Source: Aphelocoma coerulescens (lineage: Eukaryota; Chordata; Aves; Passeriformes; Corvidae). From it: DNA of 64,000 bases. Made by a program: the position numbers and the translations under genes. Below, one piece after another: positions 35,050 through 47,915 of the stretch. The stretch covers positions 37,231,475 through 37,295,474 of the forward strand of contig NC_091013.1 in assembly GCF_041296385.1 (NCBI RefSeq). The letters run 5' to 3'. Every line of letters begins with the position of its first letter. Positions within the stretch are counted from its first letter, which is position 1. Below the pieces are notes generated by a model that was not told the origin of the DNA, did no database searches, and saw only the letters and a list, made by a program, of their open reading frames with translations.

Positions 35050-35229
35050 AGTCTACAGGGACATCTTAGTACATATTATGCAGATGACTCTGTTATTTAT
35101 GGAAGGGGATCACTTATTCCCCAGCTGGTTGTAAAACTGAAATCTCAGTTTGACAAGAGACAAATTGGTTTAGAGAAAACAAATTATTCTGAAGTCTTTA
35201 GAAACATAAGTGGTGTTGGAGTGTGGTAA
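35050..35229 (+). pseudogene. short frame with a YADD box, possible reverse transcriptase relic
   Basis: A 59-codon open stretch (35050-35226, TAA at 35227-35229) contains TYYADDSVIYGRG at about 35071-35109 followed by a KLKSQFDKRQIGLEKTN-like helix. This resembles motif C of a non-LTR reverse transcriptase and its following segment. CR1 uses FADD rather than YADD, so it could be another LINE family. It is short and unsupported by flanking motifs, and chance is quite possible. Confidence 0.3.
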
Positions 35230-35269
35230 CATGGTAAGTAAATGTAGGAGATGATGATTTAATCATTCA

Positions 35270-35565
35270 AGACCCATGCATTCACTTCAGCCCCAAACTC
35301 GGTGGCCTCTGAAGAACTCACTGAAATTTCTCCTGTCCTTCCACAATTCGATGGACAGAGCACTCTAGGTGTGACCTATCACTGCCTTGAAACTATATGA
35401 CAGGGCTCACTACTGGCTTATGTTCAGTTTTGCAGTCTAGCAAGACCACCAGCCTCTTTCCCCAAAGCTGTTCCTCAGTCTGTCCATCCCTGTCTGTAAT
35501 ATTGCAAGAGGTTATTCCTTCTTGGGTGCAAACTTTGCATTTTTTATTGAGTTAGAAGTGTATGA
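35270..35565 (-). mobile_element. CR1 LINE fragment, minus strand, eroded
   Basis: Plus-strand text CTCTAGGTGTGACCTATCACTG, TTATGTTCAGTTTTGCAGTC and GGTTATTCCTTCTTGGGTGCA follows the order of the reverse-complemented CR1 reverse transcriptase C-terminus. Edges are approximate. Confidence 0.6.
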
Positions 35566-38500
35566 CAGTTATATTAGAAATAACAGTGACAATATACAGT
35601 GGTGTTGGTGTGGTTTGAATCAACCAATCATCCTTTTACCAATTTTGGAAGCATCATTTATTGTAAGGAATGCTATGTTTAGCAATACTGAAGACTCAGA
35701 TTTTCTTCCCCTTGTTGTCATCATTTTTATGCTAAGCCATTCAAAAATAGTAAAATCCACCTTCCTTCCTACCACTGAAAATTCTTAATTAATTTATTTA
35801 AGTATAAAATCCAAGTAATGACTGTAATAGAACTCATTCCTTTACATCCTAGTTTCTTCCTCATCCTCTTGTTTTGTAGGTCATAAAAATTATTACAGCC
35901 ACAAAAGAGTAAGAGAAGACAAAAAGGTCTATCTTTAATGTTCTTTTAAAGACAACATATTTATATGTAAATTTGCCATATTTTTAATGATTTTGAATAC
36001 TGTAGCTACAGAGATTAGTCATACATCAGATCATACAGAGTTCATTCATCCAAACAGGAAAATTTAATATCAACCAGGAGATTTTTTTTTAAATTTGGTA
36101 ACACTTAAATTCTTAATTGAAATCTTTTAAATAGAGATTACATCCACTGAACTTTATGTAGCATTAGACCACCCAAGAGTTTTCTAAAATGTTTCCTATA
36201 AATACAGTCCAATATTGTAAAAGTCAGTTTTTAGTACTTGGTCAGAATACAGAGTAGGTCAGGCAATATTATAAAATTAAGTACATTATAACATTAAGAA
36301 CAAATATTCTCCCTTTCTCTACAAAAGTAATTTAGATATTGATGGATCCCAGTTGCTGTATTTCCTATCACATTAACCTAAGTTATATAGCTGAAAATTT
36401 ATGGCTAGAATTTAAGCAATTTGTTTTGAGAAGCTAAGAACCAGTATCACTTTTTGGCTTCATTTCAATGATAATGATGTATAAACAGAGAGTGGAAACT
36501 TGTGTTTTGTTAGAAAATTAGTCAGGCTAGGTTAGTTTTATAGGAACAGTGTTTTGAAATCTTCCCAAACTATCATTTAAAATAATTCAAGGGTTGAAAA
36601 AGAAGAGCTTAAAGCCTCAGGGAGAAAAAAGCTGGAAAGAAGAAAATGGGCATTCTTGTAATATGTTTTATTTTTCTGTTTTAATAATAGTATACTGACT
36701 ATAACCCACTTCCAAAAAGAGGTTGAAGTAAGAAGGAAATGGGATTTATTTGAATCTTCTGTGTCTCATATACAACAAGACTGGGAAAATTAAAAAGGGC
36801 ACCCAAAATTACTCAACCATGTCCTAATAGACTGTTCAGCGGTTCCCTTGAAGTTAAGAGACACCAGTGTCATCCAGCAGGGATGAACATCCATATACTT
36901 GCAGATCATGAATTGAGCCAACTGAAACTCAAGAGCAGATAATATAAGTATGTGCTGGAATTATTGTTGGTTGGATGAAAGCAGATGATTCTGACAGGGA
37001 TAGAAAGTTTGAGACTCTATGGCACAGTATGGGTTCTTGCACAATTACTTATCTGAGCATGAGCTAAGGGAAAAATGCATCTGGAAACTGAAAGAGTGAA
37101 CACAGCTAGCAAGAAGTAACTGGGTTTACATTTCCAGATAAGAGAAAAGCATTTGGATTTTTTGCTTTAAAAATATGATTTTTTTCTCTGCATGCTTTAA
37201 AGATATGTAGGAGAGATATGGTACACTATAGACCATGTAACCAGTTAAGTACTGAAAGATGAAAGTACAAAGTGTGGTCTTAGATACATGCACTGAGATA
37301 AAGAAGTATATATACTATGTCAAACTATATTTTAAAAGTCAAAATTATTGTCCAAAGTTTAATTTCATTATGTTAGGTAGTAATAACACCGTATTCCAAA
37401 ATTCCTGGTTAGGGAGGAAGAAGTAGAAAAAGAAGAAAAATGTCTTCTGAAAAAAATTATTAACAAGCTTTAGCATTTCTTTTGGGTTATTTCAAGACAC
37501 TGCATAGGTACTCCACATTATTATTAAATTTTATTTTTATCAGCCATCTGTGTGCTGTTTATGAAATGCTGATCAGGATGTATTGTTAATATCACTGTTT
37601 TGTGATGATAGGTTTTGAAGCCTGTAACAACCACTTCTTAGAAACTTCTTTGAGGGGAAATTTATCCTTTTCTTTAACTATCTTTAAAGGACTATAAAAA
37701 GTAGAACAGTTTCATAATCCTATGATTACAAACAATCTTATGAGGATGTTAAAAGAAAAAAAAAACTGCTTAGGGACATAAAAATACATTTACAATAAAA
37801 CTTGTTCCAATACTAGAAATGGAATTTTGACTAATATCAGATCCTGACCTTGAATCTCCTGAGTATGAGGTCTGATCTCAAGTCAGAGCCATGTCTTTGT
37901 ACAAAAAAATATTGTCTAGACCACAAGCAATGGAAAATTCTTCTCTCTTCCAGTTAACTATGTCTAGAAGAAATGAACCCTAAAAACTACTTAAGGTGCT
38001 TGCAACTGTTAGACAAAGTAATATATGTTTTATTAAAGTTTACATGTCTCTTAGTGAAATAAATTTCACCAATAATTTTAGTTGAAATATTCTTTTGCTT
38101 TACAGATTCTTCCTGTTGGTCTATGTCCCATGTAATGTCTGAGGAATAAGCAAACAATATATTTTGAAGTCTTCTGCTTTAGGGCTAAAAATAGCTTTAT
38201 ATGCTCAAGAAAACTTGTAGACCTAAGAAGAGAAGTCAGAAAAAAGTCAATTAACAGGGCAAAAAGGTGTAACTCTTCACAGAAATTCAGAGAAGGGGTG
38301 CTTGTATATAAGGCTATTACAAGAAAGACAACAGAAATTCCTGCCTGAAGACAAAAGTCTGGGGTTTTTTAAGTGTTCAGTACTTCCACCTCTAATGACA
38401 GAATATTCTTTATCTTGTTTTTCTCAAGCTATTAAGGTTTTTTCCTATTTTTGGATATGATTCAAATATAAAAAGTCCCCATCAATTTAATTTTAAATTA

Positions 38501-39929
38501 TGGTTATACAGTAAAATTGAAGATAGACAGATGTGGAGAACTGAAATCCTTGTCTCTTCTTAATAATGAATGCAATCAAGAAACATTTTATATCTGAAGT
38601 ATATTGAAAATAATGCTATGTGAAATGCATTGTTTGGAGGGATATAATGAATACATAGAGTGAAAATTCACTTAGGGTTGGTATTTTTATGAAGGTGAAC
38701 AAATGCCTGTTCATTTTTTTATACTCTTTGGGAGAATATGCACTTTTCAATCTACATAAGAAAATGAAATTCATGCTCACAGAATTAAGTTTCTAATATC
38801 TTCTACATTATTTATATTTGTACTTATGGATCGCTAAACACAGCTGCCAGAAAAATCATACAAAAAGAGAGTCATGTTTAGTAAGCTATCATTTGATCTG
38901 TATTTTGTTAGCTAGTGGATAGAGTGCCTAGTGGCCTGATCAAGCTAGTGCCTTGATCTCTTTGGGAGAGGAAAACTTTAAACTGCTATTTAACAAACAA
39001 AACAAAATTTGGCTCTGAGAATAGGTATGAATACAACTCACTACATGAATTGCTGATGCTGCAGAAGCAGTTGTCAAAATCTCCACAGCTCACTAAATTT
39101 CATGGGGGTTTTATGTAAGAAAGCATGCAACAGCTATTGAATTGGCATTATTGTGATCAATTTCAAGTCAACTATACATTAAAAAAAAACAACCCAAAAA
39201 CTAGAAAAGTTGCTAGAAGACAGAAGAATAAGATAAAGAAGTATCTGTGCTAGAGTTTGTAAAGAAGGTAGATTGTAGGGGATTTTATTTGGTTTAATAA
39301 AGGAACAGTAAGAAGAGGGGATGACAATAGGTAGAGAATACTGTTGGGATGAAAATGTCCTAAATTTGCTTTAGGTCTTTCAAAAATTTAGTTGCCTTCT
39401 TAGAATCAGTTCTGATAAATCTGCCTTTGTTATTCAGAATGAAGACTTCAAATAACATTCAAAACCATTAGGTCAAGTTAGGAATATATTATTTCTTTTA
39501 TTCTTTTCAGACTTTTTATTGAAATATCTTAATAACTGCTGAAGTAATTCCCATTAAAAATGCATGCGTGGTGAGAAGGTCTTGATTGGGTCATATTTAA
39601 AAAAGATATTTGTTCATTGTTAGTCTTTCAACTATTACCCCAGCCAGAAAGTTGACATCACTACCCTCACAATAAAGACATATCCTATCCTTTGTAATTT
39701 TGTAAGAGTATTTGATCTGCAATTAACTTAACTTATTCTGAAAAATCAGGAGTCATTCAGTCATGAAACTTTCTACCATGACCTAAAGCTGAAAGAATAC
39801 CCACTGTGAGAGAATTATATAAGCTGACTACCCAGAACAGCTGGAATTGCTTAATTGGTTGCAGTTCCATTTTGAGCACTCTCCTTTGTATCTATTTCTT
39901 TGAGACACACTCATGTTAAGGAAACTTCC
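35566..39929. other. AT-rich intergenic DNA
   Basis: About 4.4 kb with no long frames, recognisable repeat or RNA gene. Confidence 0.6.
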
Positions 39930-40430
39930 CAGTCTGACCATTCACGACATTCTCTGGCAGTCACACTCCCAAGGCCGGAGATTTCTGCTACTGGGATTGA
40001 AGCCCCTTCAGAACAGCTGGCTCCAGGGAGTGGTGTGAGCCCTGTTTGACTTCCCACATATCACACTCTCACACAGTCAGACCACGTGTCCTCACCAGTT
40101 CGAGCCCAGGTTTGCCACAGAGTGTCAGATGTCTTGTTCCATAAAGACATTTATTCACAGCGCATAAACACAGAAACAGACCAAGCTAGTGCCTTCAAGG
40201 AGGACAAAAGAACTCTTGGGGTTTTATACCCTCACAGTTTACCTGCACACAAGTCTTGCTCTTCCTCCCAAATCTTTCATTCCTGATTTGTCTCTCAGTG
40301 TCCATTCACCTGGCTGGTGCCACTAGTCTTTGTGCCCAAAGAACCGGCAGTCCACAGCCTTTTGTCTCTCTAGAGCCCAGTCTGCATCTTAGTCTGCCTC
40401 TCTAGCTTGCAAACCAAGCAACCTGCACTA
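39930..40430 (-). mobile_element. LTR-like element remnant, minus orientation
   Basis: A block of distinctly higher GC than its surroundings. On the minus strand it has a TATA box (GGTATAAAAC, plus 40221-40230), then about 70 bp further a poly(A) signal AATAAA (plus 40150-40155), the spacing of U3-R in an LTR. A TGTCC at 40087 could be the 3' end. No target duplication was found. The family is not identified. Confidence 0.5.
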
Positions 40431-43394
40431 GATGTATTCTTCAACAGCAAGTTTTGGAGAAATTCAAGTAAACAGTCACACTTTCAGCAGAAAGTGAAAT
40501 TCATCTTTTATTTGTATTGTCAGAATTATAATATGATGTTTGCTAAGTTACCCTCAAAATTGTTCATCAATGTGCTGCTAAATTATATTATAACAATTCA
40601 GAGTGGTGTAAAGTATACTCCATTGTTAAGGTTTATTTGTTGTTTTCTTCCAATTGCTCAGATACACAAGGTGCAATATGTTTCCATCCCTCTGTGCTTT
40701 TCAATTTTATTCCAAGCATAAAATCATTTGTTCAGGAAAACAGAGGGAGACAACCAGATGAAGCAGACAAGAACATAGTGTAGATGCTTGATGCAAACAA
40801 CATTCTCCTGAGAGGTGGTAAATGTGAATTTTGAATTCTCTGGGCTTCATGAACTTTTAAATACACGACTGATCTAAAATAAACTACTTCTTTTCTTTCA
40901 TTTTAAAAGAAAGTAACTAAGTTGTGTGTTATCTGAGAATCCCAGGCTAGTCCTTGTGAATTAAGTTTGCTATAAATTTTTTCATAGGGGCAAGCCTCTC
41001 TCATCCCTCTTTAAGTCAAGAACACTAATAAGGAATTAAGATGCTTGAATTGGCACAGTTGGTGTCAGTTTAGGTTGCCCGGGCTGGCAGGAATGGCCAA
41101 TGTGACACAATACTCATGCTCTTCTGAAGCAGCCATTAGAGTGCCAGCAGGACACAGCACAGACTCAGAAATATCATCAGACATCAGTAGTTAGGCATTT
41201 GAATCCTATGGCTGGGCTTAAAAAGTTGTAATAAACTGTAATAAATTTGCTTAGTCAAGTTTAAGATGGCGTGATTAAAAATGTGTGATGAGGTAGTGTT
41301 TTGTCTTGGCTAAATAGAAAGAAGCAATATGTAAAATTAATAGTTAGAAACTAATTTTTGGAACCATAATAATAAAGTCTATCAGGCAGTACATACCCAA
41401 AATTGCCTATTTCTTACTATGTCAGAGCTAATCTGGTGGCAGACGCATCTACATCATGGAGCATTGGTGCATGTAAAAGGAAGGGCCATCATTTATTTTT
41501 GTATGGTTCTTTGTGGTTCTTGGAGTACACAACCATATTGTGTTTTCACAGTTAAGTCAATGAAGTTAATGACAGCTGTGGGTTCTAGGCATAAATTGCA
41601 CATCTACACAGTGCTAACTGCTGGAGGATCTTGCATTCAATTTGCAAGGAGAGATCTACAGATGGCTCCCAGTTGGATATCTTTGCTTCTGCTTCCCCAG
41701 GAGGGAAACTGCTTTGAGAAAACCAGCAGCCCAGCTCAAGTGTGTATTGTAAGATTTCAAGTGCAAACTAAATTTGCACTGAAAAGAAACCCTTCAAAGA
41801 AACCCTGCAACAGACTAAGAAAATAATGCATCCACTGTTTGAGTTCACAAATAAGCAAGTAAATGTGGCCTCTTAGCCTCTGTATTTTGTATATCCCAGT
41901 GCTTAGGCACTCACTTTGGAACATCGTCTCTGCTTTTGCTATTTATTCAGACAGCTCTTGAATGGCAAAGCATACTAAGCTTCTGGCTCCTAAGAGAGAC
42001 AGTTATTAGTTCAGGTAATCTAGATTCTTCTGTCCATTTTATGGATTTTAAGTCTGGTGTTACTTGTATTCCGTTTCAACAGAAAGAATAGAGTTGCCCT
42101 CCTTCTCCCATAGAAAAATACTATTTAATTTTTAAATGTGCACATGCTGCCACACCTGAAAAGAAAAAGCAAGCCTTTTCCAGTGCTTTAAAAAAGTGTT
42201 TATTGATTCTTTTTTCCTTCAGGGATGGGTTTGTTCCAAATCCTTTATGGATATAATAAAATGTCCTGAAGGCCTCCATGCTTCAGCTCTGTACAAATAT
42301 TGCATTTCATTTGCACTCTGAAGACAGTATTGCTTGCTGGCTATCTATTTGCAGGATGTTGTATATCCTAAAGTTTTCTTGCTGTAGTTTGGACCCTAAT
42401 ATCAAGACACTTAAGACTCTTCATTCTTTCCAGAATTAGTGATTTCTAGCAGATTGAAAAGCATGTGAAAAATAATCATGATTTCCTTTATAGGTTGTGT
42501 TTCTGCATACTTTTGAATCTATAGAGCTATATGGTTCCCTCTGTTACTTAAAATTCAATGACCTTTAGGTCTCATGATAATATTACTCAAAACAAGAGTA
42601 AGAGAAGGATCTATATTTAAGAAGGATCTTATTCCTAGCAGTCAGTTTATTATCTTAAAAGAAAATAATTGTTTTCTAGCTTTTCAGAGGTGTTAATTGC
42701 AAACTGTATATTTAAATTATTATTGGCATGCATTAGTGTGGTACATCTGGTAGAAAAAAGATGATATCATTCTCAGCCATTTCTGTAGCACAATTTTTTC
42801 CTAATTACTTTCTCATTAATCTGAATAGCTAAATAGTTGGTATTCATACCAATAAAAAGGAATCTTGGTTGCTACCCTAGGGAAGTTGTTTTTTCCTTTA
42901 CATGATCTTTTTTACTTAATATCAACACTAGCACCAAAATTAGTTGCATGCCACTTAAATATGTGTAACCAGCTGTGAATGTATTTTTTTAGTATGCTGC
43001 ATGAAAAAGTTTTTCCTTTTCTTGAGCTATAGGTGTTAATTGGTATCTTTGTATCTTGCTAATTAAGTTCTAGCAACACCTTTTCCTTCTTCCTTACTCT
43101 GAATTTAATGAGCTCCCTTGTTGTAATAATTTATTAGATAATTAGATAAAACACACCAAAAAGTTTTTTAGAGGAACTTTGAACAAGGAGGCTCAATAGA
43201 TTTTAGAAAGACAACATACAGTACACAAATAATCAATACCATATGTTGTTCATGAAGAGATTTATTGTATTGACATGTAAATGTTTCTAATTGTGCAAGT
43301 GCATATTACACTGCCAGACAATGTCAGATGGATGTGTTAAGTTATCCATTGGTTCTGTTAGACAGAGCAACAGCATATAACTAAAATTGCCTTA
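40431..43394. other. AT-rich intergenic DNA
   Basis: No gene recognised. The 135-residue frame at 41419-41826 shows no domain and no orthologue that I recognise, though it is the longest frame of this stretch outside transposons. 41070-41170 is a small GC-richer patch. Confidence 0.5.
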
Positions 43395-44250
43395 AAAAAA
43401 TCTGCAGTGGTCATTTTAGACTTGGAATACAGGATTGGAAGGGCTTGATGTGTTGTCCAGTCCCTGACCTAGGGTAGTATCAACCACACCATTTTATCCA
43501 AAATTTTTCCAAGTCACTTTTGAAAAGCATTGATTATGGATATTGCAACATCCATAGGCAATTTACCTTAGAGCTTTGCTATCCCTGCATTAATTTCTAA
43601 TGGAGTCAAACCAAATCCCTTATTTAACTTAATACTTCTTGCCAATACGAAATAGATGAGTCTTTATTTCCTTTCTTCTTTTGGTGGTGTTTTACATACC
43701 TAAACTGTAGTTCATACTTTTCTGTAGTTATCCTTTTCTTCATGTCAAACTATGCATTTACTTCAATCTTCTAAAAGATACTTTTTTCTAAACCTCTGAT
43801 CATTCTCCTCTAGTCTTTCCAAAATTTATCTCTCTTGACACGTATAAAATATATAAGAGAAAATTTATTCATTTTAGTAAAAGGCTTTCCATGTAATTTG
43901 CTCCTATAAGAACAGTGTTATTCCCTTGTTTATGATTATACTGTCGGTCATTTGCTTTTCTACAAAGATGCTTCCTAATGAGTTGTTCCTAGTACTGCAC
44001 TCAAAATTGCAATGTTCTCAGAAAATGTTCTTGTCTATACTGAGGTTCTTCTTTATTTTTTCTTGTTTAGTCTAAGCCATTCCTCCAGTTTTTCGAGATC
44101 ATTCTAAGATCAAATCCAGCCCTTTAACACTTTTGCAGCCCCTCTTAGCTCTATACCATCTGCAAGTTTAATAAAGTGCTTTCTGATCCATCACTTAGGA
44201 GAAACTACTTGTAGATCCCCTCTTTGCACCATTCTTCCCTTTTGGTAGCA
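43395..44250 (-). mobile_element. old CR1 LINE, minus strand
   Basis: Heavily eroded. The plus-strand order ATCAACCACACCATTTTATCC, CCTCCAGTTTTTCGAGATCATTC, TACCATCTGCAAGTTTAATAA and AAGTGCTTTCTGATCCATC follows the reverse-complemented old CR1/L3-type reverse transcriptase C-terminus and 3' region. It is clearly older than the other CR1 copies. Confidence 0.6.
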
Positions 44251-44330
44251 AACTATATTGAGAAAATTATGGCTGAACTCAATGATCTTAAGGGTCTTTT
44301 CCAACCTAAATGATTCTATGAAATAATTCT
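44251..44330 (+). mobile_element. CR1 3'-terminal fragment, plus strand
   Basis: AATGATCTTAAGGGTCTTTTCC followed by AACCTAAATGATTCTATGA is the CR1 3' end. Only about 80 bp remain. Confidence 0.8.
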
Positions 44331-47089
44331 AAGGCAATTGTTAGTAATACTGAAGACAAAGGTTTTTATTCATGTCAAAATATTTCCATCAATATTGTGT
44401 TGCTATTCTACCCACTCTTTCCACAGAAATATTATGTGAAATGTTATCAAAGAAAGAGATGATGGACCTATTAGTGTTTTTCTTAATTGATTGCTGGCTA
44501 TAATCAAATCTGCAATAGAATAAAAATATGCTGGTTTAATATAATTATTTTTCATTTAGGAAATTGGTTTTGCCACACTGCCCATTGTTTTCTAGATGTT
44601 CAAAAAAGTTGAGATATTGATTATTGGTAATATTAAATTGAAGATGCCTGATATGTAATCATTTGCTTTTGTGTCCTTGATTTTGAAGACAATAATTTTG
44701 TTTGCCCTTTTCAAAGAACTCTTTATCATTTTTCACTAAGAGGAGATTGCTTCAAACATTTTTAAGAATGGCAAAAATCAAACTTATCATATCAAAAACT
44801 GTAGAACTTCCATTTAATGTCAGCAAACTCTAGCTTGTAAGATCATAACACCATACTCTTATTATTTGTCTTAAGTATCTACCATACTTTGAGCTCTTAA
44901 TGTAGACAGGAAAAATAGAAATTGAACACTATTTCTTTGATCAATCAGAAATAAAACATATCAGCAATTCAACTTTAAATTAATAGTGATATATTTTTTA
45001 AAAGCTACTTTTTATCTCTGAAATATTAGTTGCATTTTGCTTTGTGTTTTGAACTTTTTGTTGATTAGAATTTTGTTGCTGTTGTTGGTTTTTTCCTACC
45101 ACTTATCTGCACTGTTCCTTTAGACTTTTAGGCAATCTAAATTTGTTTCTTCACTATGTGTATTTCTTTGTTATTTTTCAGATCATTGTAGAATTCATTA
45201 TTTAATCAACAGGTATGGGAATATTATTTCTTTCTTTATTAAATCTATCAAACCATGTTATTACCGTACATTTGTGAGATGCAAGATGAAGCAGAATCTA
45301 CTGTAAGGTTCAGCCCTTTGAAAGTGATGCCTAGTAGACTTTCTGAATATATCTAGGATTCTTAGACAACTCCCTCAGACACTGGGTTTACGATCTTATA
45401 GTTAACATACTCCTGTTTTGGCTCACCTTATTTTAAAATAAGATGTGTGACTACACTCACTAGTTTTTGTCTGATTTAGATCATAAATCTTCAGGAATGA
45501 GTATGAAATACTCTTAAATCATATTATTCATGCATAAAGTTGTTTTCTGTTCAGCCTCAGTTACAGGTTCCCAGGCACTGCACTCCTTCTTTTCCATTTC
45601 TTCCCATACTTTCTAAGCATGAACATTCAAAAGCCATAGAAGCCATATTCAGCCCTAAGACAGGAAGGTGGCTATGAACCAAAATTGAAGGGTTTTTCAC
45701 AGAATGTGTAGACTATATCTTCGGTCAACTCAGGATGTTCCTCCTCTACATACCTTATAGGAGGATTAGTTTTGTGGTGATTGTCTCCCATAATGGTTGG
45801 CCATACTTGGCAGCCTCACTGGGGGCAAAGAGATTCTCCTTTCTTTTTCACTTTTTGGTCTAACCTTTGAGTCTGTTCAAAACAAAAACAAACCAAACCC
45901 CCAAAACAACAGCAACAACAAAGTAAAATAAATCACTTATTTTCTGTTTCAGTGAGAATTGTTTCAGACCCTAATGTGAAAAAAAACACCTGCATAAAAT
46001 AGAGCAACAGAAGATTGTGCCTGAATGTTAAACAAATAAATCTAGTATTACAGTTCACTCTTTATTACGTATAATTTATATGTAATATAAAGTGTCTAAA
46101 GACTATAAAGATTCATAAAGTGTCTAAAGATTATAAGGAGTTATGGAATATATTGAAATAGTATGTCAGGCTTCCAAAGGTTCAAAAAAATTTAGAAATG
46201 CATGCATATAGTGTTGAGCTTTTGATTGTCCCTTTTCGGACAAGGGTGAAAGAGCAGAGGAGGCTGCTGTCCTGCTAAGTTCTTTATTTCATAGTCTCAT
46301 CGTTTTCTGAAGGGAGAGTTTGAAGGGGTTACATGATAAGGCCAAACAGTAACAGGAGCAGCAGCAGCAGGTAAACAGCAAGCAGAAAACAGCTTCTTCT
46401 ATTATCTAAACTTACAGAAATGTGGACTATATTTGTTAATTGACCAATGAAATTAACACATGATCCTAGTTTTTCTTTTCTTAACCTATACTGGTCTAAT
46501 TCTAATAGTCATAAATCTTACACAAGTATTACATAGGTATTACACAGATTTGCATATACAGTTTCTATCAGCTCTTATTGTTTATGTGAAAACTCTAAAA
46601 AATGTGAACAGTATAGTTCTATCTATATTTTATTTAAAGTAAAGAATTCTGTGAAAAGGCAACACTGCTACAGTAAGAACTTTGTTTAAGGTCTCTGCTG
46701 CAGCTTTTCTATGTTTAAAGCACTTAGCATATATTTCTACTAAAGGTTAAAATTCTATATTTCTATTTCACTTTGGTGTGACTTAATGTATCTCATCCGA
46801 AGGTTTAATTCAACCCCTGTATTTTGGCTTTCCTCTGGGCCTGGGTCCAGAGGAGTTTTCACTCCAACAATATAGCAACATATTTATTTATAACAATTTG
46901 TTATCTTCTAATTTTAAATATGATTTCTCACCATGTCTTATATGTGATAGCACATTTGAAAAAAAAAAAAAAGACAGAAAAAAAAGGAAATTAAAAGCTT
47001 AAAAAGACTGCATTAATAAAAACTCCCAAAACTGGAGTGAGGTCTCTTTGGGAAAAATCTCTGCAAAACATGACTATTTTCTGAGTTCC
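44331..47089. other. AT-rich intergenic DNA
   Basis: No gene recognised. It contains a direct repeat of about 28 bp at 46088-46145 (two copies of AAAGTGTCTAAAGAxTATAA) and an AGC triplet run at about 46358-46372. Confidence 0.55.
46088..46145. repeat. two-copy direct repeat, about 28 bp
   Basis: AAAGTGTCTAAAGACTATAA and AAAGTGTCTAAAGATTATAA in tandem arrangement. Confidence 0.75.
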
Positions 47090-47915
47090 AGGGATGCATT
47101 CCACAAGGTTGCTCACAGCCCCATCCAGCTTGTTCTGTTCAAGGTTGGGGAGGGTGTATCCACAAGTTCTCTGGGCAACTTGCTTCAGTGTCTTACCACC
47201 CTCACAGCACAGAACTTCTTCCTAATATCTAAACTCAACCTACCATTTTTCAGTTTAAAGCCATTCCCCCTTATCCTATCGCTACATGCCCTTATAAAAA
47301 GTACCATTCCCACTCTCTTGCAGGCCCCATTGAGTTACTGGGAGGCTGCTATGAGGTCTCCACAGACCCTTCTCTTTTCCAGGCTGGACAACCCCCGCTC
47401 TCTCAACTTGTCTTCATAGGAGCAATGGTCAAGCCCTCTGGTCATCTTCATTATCTCCTCTGGACTCAGTCCAATAGGTCCATGTCCTTATGCTGGGGGC
47501 CACAGAGCTGGACACAGGACTTCAGGCAGGGTTTCATGAGAGCAGAGTAGAGGGCTGAGACCTCCCTCAAATTGCTGGTCATGCTGCTTTTGATGCAGAC
47601 CGAGTTGGCTTTCTAGGCTGCAAACATACATTTCTCTCTCATGTTGATCTCTCCATCCACCAACACCACCAAGTCTTTCTCCCCAGGGTTCAATCCATTC
47701 TCTTCCCTGCCTGTATTTGTGCTTGGGCTTGCCCTGACACAGGTAAAGGATCTTGCACTTGACTTCGCTGAACTTCCTGTGGTTTGCGCAAACCCACCTC
47801 TCAGGGTCCCTCTGGGTGACATTCCTTCCCTCCAGCATGTCAACTGCACCACACACCTTGGGGTTGTCAGAAAACTTGCTGAGGGTGTTTTCAGTGCCCA
47901 GGGATATAAAGCATG
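47090..47915 (-). mobile_element. CR1 LINE, minus strand, reverse transcriptase C-terminus and 3' end
   Basis: Minus-strand frame 47488-47856 reads with pieces such as DMLEGRNVTQRDPERWV, KCKILYLCQGKPKHKYR and EVLCPALWPPA, matching the CR1 segment downstream of the catalytic box. The lower-coordinate part carries TTCAAGGTTGGGGAGGGTG and CTTGCTTCAGTGTCTTACCACC, the reverse-complemented 3' region. It is dead, truncated at its 5' end, with indels. Confidence 0.9.
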
